Under the pieces are notes generated by a model. That model was not told where the DNA came from. It saw only the letters and a program-made list of their open reading frames with translations, and did not search any database. Source: Chaetoceros tenuissimus (taxonomy: Eukaryota > Bacillariophyta > Thalassiosirophyceae > Chaetocerotales > Chaetocerotaceae). Taken from it: a DNA stretch of 64,000 nucleotides. Position 1 is the first letter of the stretch. Each line of letters begins with the position of its first letter. This document shows, in pieces, positions 43,604-52,306 of this stretch. Where the stretch lies: NCBI GenBank assembly GCA_021927905.1, contig BLLK01000051.1, forward strand, positions 1,240,001 through 1,304,000. Direction: 5' to 3'. A program made the translations under genes and the position numbers.

Positions 43604-44581
43604 ATGGGGAACTGCATATGTGAAATTAGCGAGAGGGAAAGCACAAAGGATGCCTTCATAGTTGTAACAAATGAAAATACTCGAGGAGATCAAGAAGAAA
43701 GTCACACACAAAAGGAGGAGGAAGGCAAACAAGAGGAAGACTCGTTGATCATCGCTACTACTGATCCTGAACAAAAAGAGAAGCCAAATATTGCGTCAAT
43801 AGAATGCTGTATTTGCGCAGAAGATATGCCCGATGATCATGCATGTATCATAAAACCAGGTAGTTGCAGTCATAAATTCCATGTTCAGTGCTATCAGAAG
43901 CTAGTCGATTACAATCGCAGAAATCATCTTGATTTACGCTGCCCATTGTGTCGAACTGAATTTAGCTTCGAACCTGGACCAGCTGCTCAGGCTCTCAAGT
44001 CCATGTTTATAGATATTATCCATAGTTCAGAAATGCCGTTTCATAGGTATGCATATGACACATATCACTGTCCATATTCTGGGAAAGGTACCATTTATTT
44101 TGCACAAGTCCAAAGTGAATCGATAACAAAGGGTAAATCTTCATCGAGAAAAACTGGTTCTTACTTTGGTAACCCAATCAAAGTGGCTGACTCGGATGAT
44201 GTGAGAGAAAAAATAATAGTGGTGTATACTGATGTGAAATTGATTGATATCTTTCACAGTCTCAGAGTCAATTGTCCCCTTGCCGAGCATTTGTTTCATG
44301 ATGAATTGATTTCTATAAATGATATAGATGTAACCCATATGAGATGGTTTCAAGTGAATAAGATGCTTCGCCAAACGAGTGGAAACAATAACATCCGAAA
44401 GTTCACAATATCAAGGCAAGAGCTAGTGCAATTTCATAATTACGACATTGAAGATAACTTGAATGACGAGACAAGGACGGCTCCTGATTCTATTGTTGAT
44501 TTTGACTATTTCTCCATGGAGCAATATGAAGTAGATTATCATAATGATCCTGATAGATATGATTACTATGCGCTGGAATAG
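43604..44581 (+). CDS. RING-H2 protein with N-myristoylation signal and PDZ-like domain
   Basis: Single exon, 325 residues from the ATG at 43604; the frame extends upstream only from a TTG. It starts MGNCICEIS: Gly2 for N-myristoylation and Cys4/Cys6 for palmitoylation, so the protein should sit on the inner face of a membrane. An acidic stretch follows. The RING-H2 has C68, C71, C88, H90, H93, C96, C113 and C116 (CCICAED, CSHKFHVQC, CPLCR), a likely E3 ubiquitin ligase. The C-terminal part (about 190-280) reads like a PDZ domain, with CPLAEHLFHDELISINDIDV and a helix before MLRQTSG. The end is rich in Asp and Tyr. A membrane-bound ligase that picks targets by their C-termini would fit this layout (inference). 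No close analogue comes to mind. Confidence 0.75.
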   Translation: MGNCICEISERESTKDAFIVVTNENTRGDQEESHTQKEEEGKQEEDSLIIATTDPEQKEKPNIASIECCICAEDMPDDHACIIKPGSCSHKFHVQCYQKLVDYNRRNHLDLRCPLCRTEFSFEPGPAAQALKSMFIDIIHSSEMPFHRYAYDTYHCPYSGKGTIYFAQVQSESITKGKSSSRKTGSYFGNPIKVADSDDVREKIIVVYTDVKLIDIFHSLRVNCPLAEHLFHDELISINDIDVTHMRWFQVNKMLRQTSGNNNIRKFTISRQELVQFHNYDIEDNLNDETRTAPDSIVDFDYFSMEQYEVDYHNDPDRYDYYALE

Positions 44582-44786
44582 AAAGCTAGGTTAGGATGAG
44601 GTGCTTCCGGTGCTTTTACGAATTATAAATATTATCTTCCATACATATGTTTCAGCTATTTCTTGAAATAAAAATGTCTTTTTTATTATAATGAATTTTG
44701 ATTCGAACTTTACATAGAGTTATTTTTATTCTACCTTGTTGATATTGTTTCTTGCTGAGTCGAGTCGAATCGAATCACTATGTAAA

Positions 44787-45377
44787 TTATTTTTTTCTAG
44801 CAAAGACTTGAACTGTGTAGGCTTTACCAGTATGATATTTACCTTCAATTACCTCTCTTTCTTGTTCAATACCAAATTCAAAATCTAAGCCATCAAACTC
44901 TTCCATCAAATCATCAAGGCACATCATCATTTCAGTAATAGGCGGTCCACCTGTTTTGTATTCCAGTTGTTTTGGAGTATACGCTTCCAAAAGTAACACA
45001 CCTCCCTTTTTCAATCCTTTTACTACTCTTTGGTGTACATCTTTACGAAGGGCTGGTGGTAAATGTGCAAATATGGAAACAACAGCATCCCATTTCTCGA
45101 TGCCAATATCATAATCTTTTAAATCGGCAACTTGTACATCAATGTTGACACCTTCACTTTCAGCCAGATTTTTTGCTTTTTCCAGTCCTACTGAGGAAGA
45201 GTCAACTCCTACTACACGATGACCAAGTTTTGCTAGTGATACTGCATTTCTGCCTTCTCCTTCTGCTAGACATAAGATATTGGAGTTTGGATTTAGTTTT
45301 TTTGATTGTCTTGCAAGGAAATTGTTTGGTTCTGTACCATATGCAAAGCCTTCTTCAGAATATCGTTTGTCCCACAT
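44787..45377 (-). CDS. Class I SAM-dependent methyltransferase, TehB-like
   Basis: Single exon, 196 residues, the full size of small stand-alone methyltransferases. MWDKRYSEEGFAYGTEPNNFL is the usual N-terminal block of TehB/thiopurine-type methyltransferases; LCLAEGEGRNAVSLAKLG is the glycine-rich SAM loop (motif I), VVGVDSS the acidic ribose contact, VSIFAHLPP motif IV and KKGGVLLLEAY motif VI. It transfers a methyl group from S-adenosylmethionine; the acceptor is unknown. It appears cytosolic, with no presequence. Such genes are common in bacteria and scattered in algae, so old horizontal transfer is possible but not shown. Confidence 0.9.
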   Translation of the reverse strand: MWDKRYSEEGFAYGTEPNNFLARQSKKLNPNSNILCLAEGEGRNAVSLAKLGHRVVGVDSSSVGLEKAKNLAESEGVNIDVQVADLKDYDIGIEKWDAVVSIFAHLPPALRKDVHQRVVKGLKKGGVLLLEAYTPKQLEYKTGGPPITEMMMCLDDLMEEFDGLDFEFGIEQEREVIEGKYHTGKAYTVQVFARKK

Positions 45378-45619
45378 TTTTACGAGATGGTGGTGTTGAT
45401 AGTATATAGTATGATTGAGTTTGCTAGACCCGCTTCTGCTTTCTTGGATTGTTAATTCATGGAATCTATTATTTATTGTGATTGTGTAGCAGAGGATGAT
45501 AGAAGATCATCTGAAAAAGATACTCCGGCTTCTAATTCTCCGATTCTCCGTATAGGAGAGGTTGTCGTCATTGGCATCAATTAAATAAATATGCTATCTG
45601 AAAAGTTAACTTCCATAGT

Positions 45620-47818
45620 TTATAATCTTGAAACAGTCCCCGAGTAAACACCTACTCCGCCGACAATGAGGTCCTTCAAATGTTCCTTATAACCTGGACC
45701 AGGTTCGGAAGCATTCAACGGATCCCTCTTTGCAGCCTCGACAATGGCTGGATACACATCTCCATCATACTTTCCTAGTGCACTTTTCAATCTAAAATCA
45801 CTGATATCAAATGCATCGACAAGTGCTACTGCATTTGGTCGTATCTTATCCATCATCTCCAACACAAGACTTCGAATATATGCTGCATGCTCAGATGTAA
45901 AGTATTTATCTTCTAGAAAGTCACCAATCTCCTTTTCAATCCAGTAGGATCCATACAACATTGCTAAGTGATTCAAAACACTCTCTTCAGCGGGACTTAC
46001 ATTGCCCTTTTCGCTTTCTTCTTTGATACATTGGACAAAGTTATCAAAGAGCAAGTACGCACAATGAGCTTTCGAAATTCGTCCCATCTGAATAAGTGAT
46101 GCATTCCATGCATCTTCAAACTTCTGTCCGTTCTTGACATCCTGTTCGATTTTATTGGATACTTCGAACAGCAACCTAGCAGCACGGTGTTGGTATGCAT
46201 TGTGGAAAACAGACGCATCCATCATTTCTTCTTTCGATGACGCGTTGCATTTTGTAGAAGTATTACCGTTCACCATTTCTTTCAGCGGTTCAATCAAATA
46301 CTTTGCATCGGTCTTTCTCCAATCCTCTAGATTCTTTGTATTTCCAGATTTGACATCATTCACTAGTTTCAATAAAACCTTGACAACTTGCATTGGAAGC
46401 ATCTGATTGTCACCTTCTACAGTAGGATTTTGCAGATAGGAGCAAATCATTTCAGGAAAGCCAGAAGCTTGTAAAAAGCCATGACCTCCACATGCTTTTC
46501 GCATATCTTCAATACCATCTGCAGCAACGGTAGTACAAAATGATTTGAGAGCCGAAGTTGAGGCATGAATCCCACCAACTTCAATTTTGGTAATGATTTC
46601 TTCTGCATTTACATTACTATCTCCATTCGATAACGAATATAAACGTTCTTCAATAGCTTTCAAATTCTCTGACAACTTTTTCGCAGTAAAAAAGAAACAA
46701 TAGGAAGCTGCCAATAACGGAAACAATCGATGTTGCTGCTGTTTGTAATCTAAAATCTGATTTTCTTCCTTCATATGCTTATCTTTGAATCCTTGTCTTC
46801 GGACTGCAGAATACCGAATGGCCATGGTAGACCCCATCCTCAAAACTTTTGACGAATTACGTACAATCATGGCTCTTACTTGCATCATTGTAATATATGA
46901 AATTTTGCTCGTCGCTTCACTGACAGTCTTTTTACTATAATTCCCCTGTTCATCCACAACTGCAAATCGCATAGCCATGTTTCTTCTTGGTATCTTGACT
47001 TGATCAAATTTGGCAAATCCGTTGTCCATCACATTGTATCCAATTTTCGGTCCAATATCTCCACATGTGACTCCTTTCATAAGGGTATGATCTTTGTAAG
47101 AACGAGTTTGCACTAGAAAATTATGTACACCACGATCTACTCCCTGTCCATCAATCAGTCTAGCAATCACCATGGCATGATTTCCCGTTCTACCCAATGT
47201 TCCTGGCCAAAATTTAATACTGGTCAAGGTAGGACTATGTACAATCCAACTCCCACCTGGATCACCTCCATCTTCTTCTTTCAAAAACGTAGCTGTAGTT
47301 TCCAAAGCACGTACATTACTCCCATGCCCCAGTTCCGTCTGAGCATAACATCCAATCATTTTCCAATCTCGACACAATGGCAACCATTTCGCTTGTTGTT
47401 CTTCATCGCCTAACGATCTGATATTAGGCACAAACATGACCCAATGCAAATACGTTGGTAAATCATCTGCCAGTGCTTCAATCAAAATATGAAAATCAGG
47501 ATCTAATACAATTTCACCATTATATTCTTTTCCAATCCCAATTGAACGACATAATTCCATCAATCGTACATGTTTGGCAAGGGAACGTACATGACGATCG
47601 GTTCGATGCATATACATGTTTTCATCATTGGAGAAAATACCAGTGGGGTCTTTGGTAATGAGGGATTCTAAATGTTGACGTCTGATGGTTGCTTCTTGTG
47701 ATCCATCGAGGAGGTTTGTAATTTTTAAAGGGTTGAATGTTGCCTTGGATCTTTCTTGAAGGAGATCTTTGATGGTCTTTTCTGAGGATGGACAGTTTGT
47801 AGGTAGATTCTTGGCCAT
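45620..47818 (-). CDS. ACOX: Acyl-CoA oxidase, peroxisomal
   Basis: Single exon, 732 residues, full length for the family. It oxidises acyl-CoA to trans-2-enoyl-CoA with transfer of electrons to O2, the first step of peroxisomal beta-oxidation. FAD-binding signatures are clear: GCYAQTELGHGSNVRALETTA, FWPGTLGR, VHNFLVQTR, GDIGPKIGYNVMDNGF; the C-terminal acyl-CoA oxidase domain has RKACGGHGFLQASGFPEM and TVEGDNQMLPMQVVK. The last three residues are SRL, a PTS1 peroxisome signal. The start MAKNLPTNCPSSEKT is the first ATG in frame. Direct substrate range (long, medium, branched) cannot be read from the sequence. Confidence 0.96.
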   Translation of the reverse strand: MAKNLPTNCPSSEKTIKDLLQERSKATFNPLKITNLLDGSQEATIRRQHLESLITKDPTGIFSNDENMYMHRTDRHVRSLAKHVRLMELCRSIGIGKEYNGEIVLDPDFHILIEALADDLPTYLHWVMFVPNIRSLGDEEQQAKWLPLCRDWKMIGCYAQTELGHGSNVRALETTATFLKEEDGGDPGGSWIVHSPTLTSIKFWPGTLGRTGNHAMVIARLIDGQGVDRGVHNFLVQTRSYKDHTLMKGVTCGDIGPKIGYNVMDNGFAKFDQVKIPRRNMAMRFAVVDEQGNYSKKTVSEATSKISYITMMQVRAMIVRNSSKVLRMGSTMAIRYSAVRRQGFKDKHMKEENQILDYKQQQHRLFPLLAASYCFFFTAKKLSENLKAIEERLYSLSNGDSNVNAEEIITKIEVGGIHASTSALKSFCTTVAADGIEDMRKACGGHGFLQASGFPEMICSYLQNPTVEGDNQMLPMQVVKVLLKLVNDVKSGNTKNLEDWRKTDAKYLIEPLKEMVNGNTSTKCNASSKEEMMDASVFHNAYQHRAARLLFEVSNKIEQDVKNGQKFEDAWNASLIQMGRISKAHCAYLLFDNFVQCIKEESEKGNVSPAEESVLNHLAMLYGSYWIEKEIGDFLEDKYFTSEHAAYIRSLVLEMMDKIRPNAVALVDAFDISDFRLKSALGKYDGDVYPAIVEAAKRDPLNASEPGPGYKEHLKDLIVGGVGVYSGTVSRL

Positions 47819-48123
47819 GGTAGTTTGTTTTGATGGAAATGTAGTGAGAATGAATGCAAGCTACGAGTAGAAGTAAGGTAGTATCAGGAGAGTAATTTTC
47901 TACTTTTTACCTTTACTTTCTCTCGGTCTCTCGGTGGGGAGGCAAGAGAGGAGTGCGTTGACACTACCAACGGAAGATATGTTGTGTATATATTGTGTAT
48001 TGCGTGTTTCCTTGGCTTTCATAGTACAGCAAGAAGTAATCCAAAATCTTGAACAGAAGATAAGACATGAAAATTGTACTTTAATTCCTCAGGCCTTATT
48101 ACATATGAAATATAATTGACGGT

Positions 48124-48505
48124 AGTTTCGTATTCTTCTCTATTCCATGATAAATAGAAAAGTGAATAGAAATTGTCGCAGATAAACATGTTTTTGGAGA
48201 TCTCAGATGTAGTTTATAGTACTTACCTACGACTCCCAACCCAACAAGCACGTATGACGACTGGTTTACATTTGATACTTCATTAAATACCCAGTAGGTC
48301 GGGAGTTCGATTCTCTCCCTGTGTATTTGTAAGCCCAGATTTTCTTTTGCACATGAAATACTTAAGCAAATTATTACTGCATGTTGTTCGTCTTCTTTTC
48401 TTTTTGCTGAAAAATAGAAAAGTGAAAAGAAATTGTCACAGATAAACATGCGAAGGAGTATTTCAGAGTCAAATAGCTCATATTCAATTCCCAACCTGAC
48501 AAAAG
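48124..48505 (+). repeat. Direct repeat, two diverged copies of about 120 bp
   Basis: Core of the match: AAATAGAAAAGTGAATAGAA at 48152 onward against AAATAGAAAAGTGAAAAGAA at 48412 onward, both continuing ATTGTC.CAGATAAACATG, then GGAG...TTTCAGA-like and TTCCCAACC-like sequence. Copies start about 260 bp apart. Confidence 0.75.
48251..48320 (+). pseudogene. tRNA-like remnant (anticodon arm with intron-like loop, variable loop and T arm)
   Basis: ACTGG (48260-48264) and CCAGT (48291-48295) can form an anticodon stem around a 26-nt loop, which would be TTTACA plus an intron-like insert; the anticodon would read TAC (Val). AGGTC follows as variable loop, then GGGAG TTCGATT CTCTC, a good T arm and B-box. 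No matching D arm or acceptor 5' strand is visible, so it is at best a tRNA remnant or tRNA-derived repeat. Confidence 0.4.
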
Positions 48506-48652
48506 CTAATCAAGGAGAGCTGCTTCCGATGCACTGTGCTCTTTCTTTATCTCTGCAAAACTGTGTGTGTATCTAAATGCAACAGTGTTCATGAAACAAA
48601 ACTCACAGTACAATAACAGATACATTACTACTACCTATTTTATATAATCAAG

Positions 48653-49043
48653 ATGCCACCAAAGAGAGCAAGGAAAGTCACGACACAGCCAATCAATGTG
48701 ATATTTGGCCATTTGCAAGTAAGTGTATCTTATGACCTATCGGATACTTGTCTCTCCTTCTATTGAAACTCATCCAATTCCTTCTCTTCTTTCCTAATTC
48801 CAATAATATTTCCAACATATATAGCAAAAGAATAGAGTCAAAATTTGGTTATATGAAGATACAAGAATGGCACTCGAGGGACAAATCATTGGCTTTGACG
48901 AATACATGAATATGACTCTGGATAATGCACTCGAATGTGATTTGAAAACGGGAAAAAAGACAAATATTGGGAGAATATTGCTCAAGGGTGATTCCATTAC
49001 TTTGATACAGAATGCATCTCCTCCTCCTCCTCCGCAAATGTAA
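48653..49043 (+). CDS. SNRPE: Small nuclear ribonucleoprotein E (SmE)
   Basis: Two exons, 48653-48718 and 48825-49043, joined in phase 0 by a 106-nt intron (GTAAGT donor, ATATATAG acceptor); 94 residues, the usual SmE size. The whole Sm fold is readable: QPINVIFGHLQ, KNRVKIWLYED, the Sm1 block GQIIGFDEYMNMTLDNA and the Sm2 block GRILLKGDSITLIQN. It is one of seven Sm core proteins that form the ring on U1, U2, U4 and U5 snRNAs in the spliceosome. The C-terminus ends in five prolines and QM, beyond the family core. A reading of exon 2 alone is too short to stand out, so the gene is easily missed. Confidence 0.95.
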
Positions 49044-49423
49044 TCTTTTGGACATGGATACAAAAATGTGAGACTGGATGGACGAGTCAAGAAATTGAAG
49101 AGGCATGGCTATAGATGGAAAACATATCCTTTGCGTTATTGGATAGGATGAAAAGAAAAGGGGGGTCCACAGACAAAATTAAATCTACTAGTGCAAAAGC
49201 TAATCTATCCATAGTGTATTGTCATTCTTCATATCTCGAATCTTTATGATTTATTTTGTTTACCAAACCGAGGCGGTAACGTATGGAGCATTAGCTGTTT
49301 AGAAAAGAATGTTATAGGTAGACCAATTTGAAAGTTCAATAGCACATTATATATTTTTAAGATATATCTTTTTATATATAATATCGTAGCTTCCTTCTAC
49401 TTTTCCTTTTCCGTCAACATTCA
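49044..49423. other. Intergenic region between convergent genes
   Basis: 380 bp of 3' flanks of SmE and TMCO1; very AT-rich at 49345-49385. Nothing else seen. Confidence 0.4.
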
Positions 49424-50107
49424 TCATTTCAAAGCCTTTTTCATTTCATCAATTTCTGCGGTATTCACTCCCAACTCTTCAAGAATCTTTTGTCCTCTTG
49501 GATCATCAATAAAACTCAAAATCCCACGATCGACACCAGGAGGAGCTTTCTTTCCTAGCAACTGCGTAACGACAAACTTGACACTCATGTTGCAAAGAGC
49601 ATACAAAAACAAAAAGGAACAAGCCTGATTGACACTTGTAATCTGATCTGAAGCAACACTCTCCACTGAAAAATCTTGCGAAAAGTTCAACCCGCGCATT
49701 GAAAAATATCTTATAATTCCCCATGGTTCATATGGCAACAAAGCTACAATCTTGCCTTGATACTCTGTATTCAAAATTCTATACAAAATCAAAAATACAA
49801 AACTTCCAAGAATTCTGGGAGCCATGTGTTTTTGTGCAACTGCCGATGCAGCCATGTTGTAATCATCTTCAGCTTGTTTAATCTTTTTCATGTATTTTTC
49901 AGCTGCTTTGGCGTTACTTTTGCTATTTGTGTTTTGTGGTGCGGGGAGTGCCAATGTTCGATCTTTTCGGATGCGAGCTCGTTCCAACGCTGAGATTTTG
50001 GATTTGTAGCCTTCCTTGTCAAACACAAATTTTTTTGCGCCAATTTCAAGAATTGCTTGGGTGATTGACACAGTTGATATAATGTAAATGATGTCCGATA
50101 CTGGCAT
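49424..50107 (-). CDS. TMCO1: TMCO1-like ER membrane protein
   Basis: 227 residues from the ATG at 50107; the frame extends twelve codons further only from a TTG. The layout is that of TMCO1: helix 1 at the N-terminus (DIIYIISTVSITQAIL), a charged coiled coil (about 25-95, KYMKKIKQAEDDYN), then two helices with PRILGSFVFLILYRILN, the partly buried PYEPWGIIRYFSMRGL region and CSFLFLYALCNMSVKFVV. TMCO1 belongs to the Oxa1 superfamily with Get1 and EMC3, sits in the ER, helps insert multi-spanning proteins at the ribosome-bound translocon and has been described as a calcium-load-activated channel. The C-terminal 50 residues are longer than in animals. Confidence 0.85.
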   Translation of the reverse strand: MPVSDIIYIISTVSITQAILEIGAKKFVFDKEGYKSKISALERARIRKDRTLALPAPQNTNSKSNAKAAEKYMKKIKQAEDDYNMAASAVAQKHMAPRILGSFVFLILYRILNTEYQGKIVALLPYEPWGIIRYFSMRGLNFSQDFSVESVASDQITSVNQACSFLFLYALCNMSVKFVVTQLLGKKAPPGVDRGILSFIDDPRGQKILEELGVNTAEIDEMKKALK

Positions 50108-50411
50108 GGTGTTTATTAGTAGTATTATGAAATCAATAGGCAATTTTAAAAAGTAAAAAGTTTTGTTGAAAGCAAGCCTGATCCTTGATCCTCATCATAA
50201 ACATGGCGGTTAAAAAACTCGAAACGTTAAAGATATGTATCCCTCTTGATTTGGGATATCTCAATGACGCCTTTAATGTGGATACGTGGTGTCAAGTATC
50301 TTTTATCTTTTCTGTTTTCTTTTTGAAACAGCACATCTTTGTATGTATCTAATGCAATCATAAAAAGAATCTTGTATGCCAATACCAGTTGTACCAAAAA
50401 GAAAAAGGAGA
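50108..50411. other. Intergenic region, divergent promoters
   Basis: 304 bp between the TMCO1-like and FKBP genes. If the FKBP starts at the earlier ATG (50376), only 268 bp remain. No element identified. Confidence 0.4.
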
Positions 50412-50966
50412 ATGAAGCTAGCAAAGAAAATCATCCTCGGAGTCTGCCTCGCAGGAACTGCAACTGCAGCATATGGATATGCAGCAAACACCAACAATAG
50501 CCGACGTACATTCCTCAGTAAGGCAAGTACAGCAGCTGCAGCTGGAGTTGCATCTGTAGCATCCGTTGGACTTCCAAAGGCTGCACATGCAGATGATTCC
50601 GATGATCCATATGCAGATTATACCACTACCGAATCTGGATTGAGATACAAGGTGACAAAGGAGGGTACAGGAGCTGTTCCTGCTCCAGGACAGACTGTCA
50701 AGGCTCATTACACTGGTTGGCTTGATGGGTTTGATTCCATCAAGAAATTTGATTCTTCACGTGATAGAGGTCGTCCATTTACTTTCAAGGCTGGTGCTGG
50801 ACAAGTTATTCGTGGATGGGATGAATCTTTTCTTGATATGAAGGTTGGTGAGCGTAGAAATATTATCATTCCTAGCAGACTTGGATATGGAGACAGAGGA
50901 GCTGGAGGAATCATTCCTGGAGGAGCTACACTTTACTTTGATGTGGAACTTCTTGCAATTCAATAA
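50412..50966 (+). CDS. FKBP-type peptidyl-prolyl isomerase, thylakoid-lumen type
   Basis: 184 residues from the ATG at 50412; an in-frame ATG at 50376 would add twelve residues ahead of the signal. The N-terminus is tripartite: signal peptide (MKLAKKIILGVCLAGTATAAYGY), a short stretch with SRRTFLS, a twin-arginine motif followed by an Ala/Val-rich helix, and an AHA/DD lumenal cleavage site. This is the arrangement of Tat-imported lumen proteins in diatoms. The FKBP domain is complete: VKAHYTGWL, FDSSRDRGRPFTF, GAGQVIRGWDE, MKVGERRNIIIP, LGYGDRGAGGIIPGGATLYF and VELLAI. It catalyses proline cis-trans isomerisation, probably in assembly of photosynthetic complexes (inference from location). Confidence 0.92.
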   Translation: MKLAKKIILGVCLAGTATAAYGYAANTNNSRRTFLSKASTAAAAGVASVASVGLPKAAHADDSDDPYADYTTTESGLRYKVTKEGTGAVPAPGQTVKAHYTGWLDGFDSIKKFDSSRDRGRPFTFKAGAGQVIRGWDESFLDMKVGERRNIIIPSRLGYGDRGAGGIIPGGATLYFDVELLAIQ

Positions 50967-51111
50967 ATATTTTTGATGTATGATATGAATATATGTTCAA
51001 AGAAGAGAACAGATGAGGATTCTATGTAAAAGTCCATAGCTATTGAGAATGCAACGTAAAACTTATTTCTTAAAAGTAATCATAATATAAACAGAAAAGA
51101 AAGATAAATTA

Positions 51112-52035
51112 CTATGAATTATTCTTGGAAAAGACTTCATCTCCCAGTACTGAGAATTTACTCCTGGGATTATGAATGGCTTGATAATTATCAGTCGGTA
51201 TCCAAAGTGTCAAGGCATATCTATCCTTGGAACTATCTCCTGCATCAGCATTCGGTGCAGTTGGTAATACTTCATGAGGAATCTCATCACTCCAAAACAA
51301 AACCATACGTCCTCCATCAGGAGGAATATCAATCTTTTCATCGACTGCACTGACAATACGTAATTCACCACCATCTCCTGTTTCATAATCTGGATTCAAA
51401 TATATAATACATGTTAATTTCCGGATATCATTTGCCTGTAATCCCTGTGGATTATCAATGTGCAAAGGATATACAGATCCACCTGGAGAAGTCACTGCAA
51501 GTTTGGCATTGAAGGAAGACATGGAAAGACCAAATGCTTCGATATCATCATTGACATCTCCAGCTCGTTCTTGACAGACATTTAATAATTCTGGTAAAGT
51601 CTGTAATAATACACTCATGTACAGTATCAAATCTGGTGCCGTGTCATAATCTTGTCCATCTGGTTCACAAGCAAATACACCTTGTTTGTCAAATCGAGTC
51701 ACTTTGCCAGTGACGGCATCAATCTTTTCACTCCAAGATTGTTCATATCTTCCCTCATTTCGAAGATTTATAGATTGTTCTCTCATGACTGTAATCATTT
51801 CTTTGGAGAGGACGGAGAATGGTTCAGGTGTAGCGTAGAATCCTTGAGTGACTAATGATTTAGATATGAGTGGTGCATGTTTCAAGAGTGCTTGTTGAAA
51901 TTGTTCGACGTTTAATACGGGTTCTCTTGGCTCGATGGAGGAGAAGCATCGAGTCAAAATTGAAGTTTTGTTCTGGACACAGGCATGATTTTTAGTCAGC
52001 CCTTGAGAAAAGATAGATCTTGTTGCTTGAAACAT
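51112..52035 (-). CDS. 2OG-Fe(II) oxygenase, prolyl-4-hydroxylase/EGLN-like
   Basis: Single exon, 307 residues. The catalytic set is complete: H192 and D194 in YPLHIDNP, H254 in DEIPHEVLP, and R272 in DRYALTLWI for the 2-oxoglutarate carboxylate. The strands SFNAKLAVTSPGG and RKLTCIIYLNPDYETGDGGELRI match the PHD/EGLN subgroup, in which proline residues of proteins are hydroxylated as an oxygen-sensing signal. The first 30 residues are basic and hydroxylated with few acidic residues, consistent with a mitochondrial presequence. The substrate is not known; proline hydroxylation is inferred from subgroup likeness. Confidence 0.88.
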   Translation of the reverse strand: MFQATRSIFSQGLTKNHACVQNKTSILTRCFSSIEPREPVLNVEQFQQALLKHAPLISKSLVTQGFYATPEPFSVLSKEMITVMREQSINLRNEGRYEQSWSEKIDAVTGKVTRFDKQGVFACEPDGQDYDTAPDLILYMSVLLQTLPELLNVCQERAGDVNDDIEAFGLSMSSFNAKLAVTSPGGSVYPLHIDNPQGLQANDIRKLTCIIYLNPDYETGDGGELRIVSAVDEKIDIPPDGGRMVLFWSDEIPHEVLPTAPNADAGDSSKDRYALTLWIPTDNYQAIHNPRSKFSVLGDEVFSKNNS

Positions 52036-52306
52036 ATTGTATCTAAGGGTCTATCATCAGTGTTGTTTTAATTAATGGATATTGATGTAATATGTAATCG
52101 AAAACAAAACACATTGTGTGAGGTTGGTATTAAAAAGATCTCTCATTATTGCAAACTGGCTATTTTGATTTTTCTGTGGCTAGAAAATATACCGTCATTG
52201 GTTTTCTCATAATACTCTATCTAGGGGTGTTTTAAAGCTGTCATTCTGGTATTAAGGTTTGATGTAGGAAGAAAACTGGATTTTTTATCATTACACCTTA
52301 CTTGAT

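Larger units (their letters stand above)
47819..48652. other. Intergenic region with a duplicated block and a tRNA-like remnant
   Basis: 834 bp between the divergent acyl-CoA oxidase and SmE genes. Holds two direct copies of a block of about 120 bp (48124-48245 and 48384-48505) and between them a tRNA-like piece (48251-48320). No protein-coding gene seen. Confidence 0.5.

Noticed and set aside
48251-48320. Functional tRNA-Val(TAC) with intron
   Set aside because: T arm and anticodon stem are good but no D arm or 5' acceptor strand pairs; kept only as a remnant.
48099-48494. 131-codon minus-strand open frame between acyl-CoA oxidase and SmE
   Set aside because: Spans the diverged direct repeats and the tRNA-like piece; no domain and no ordinary protein composition.
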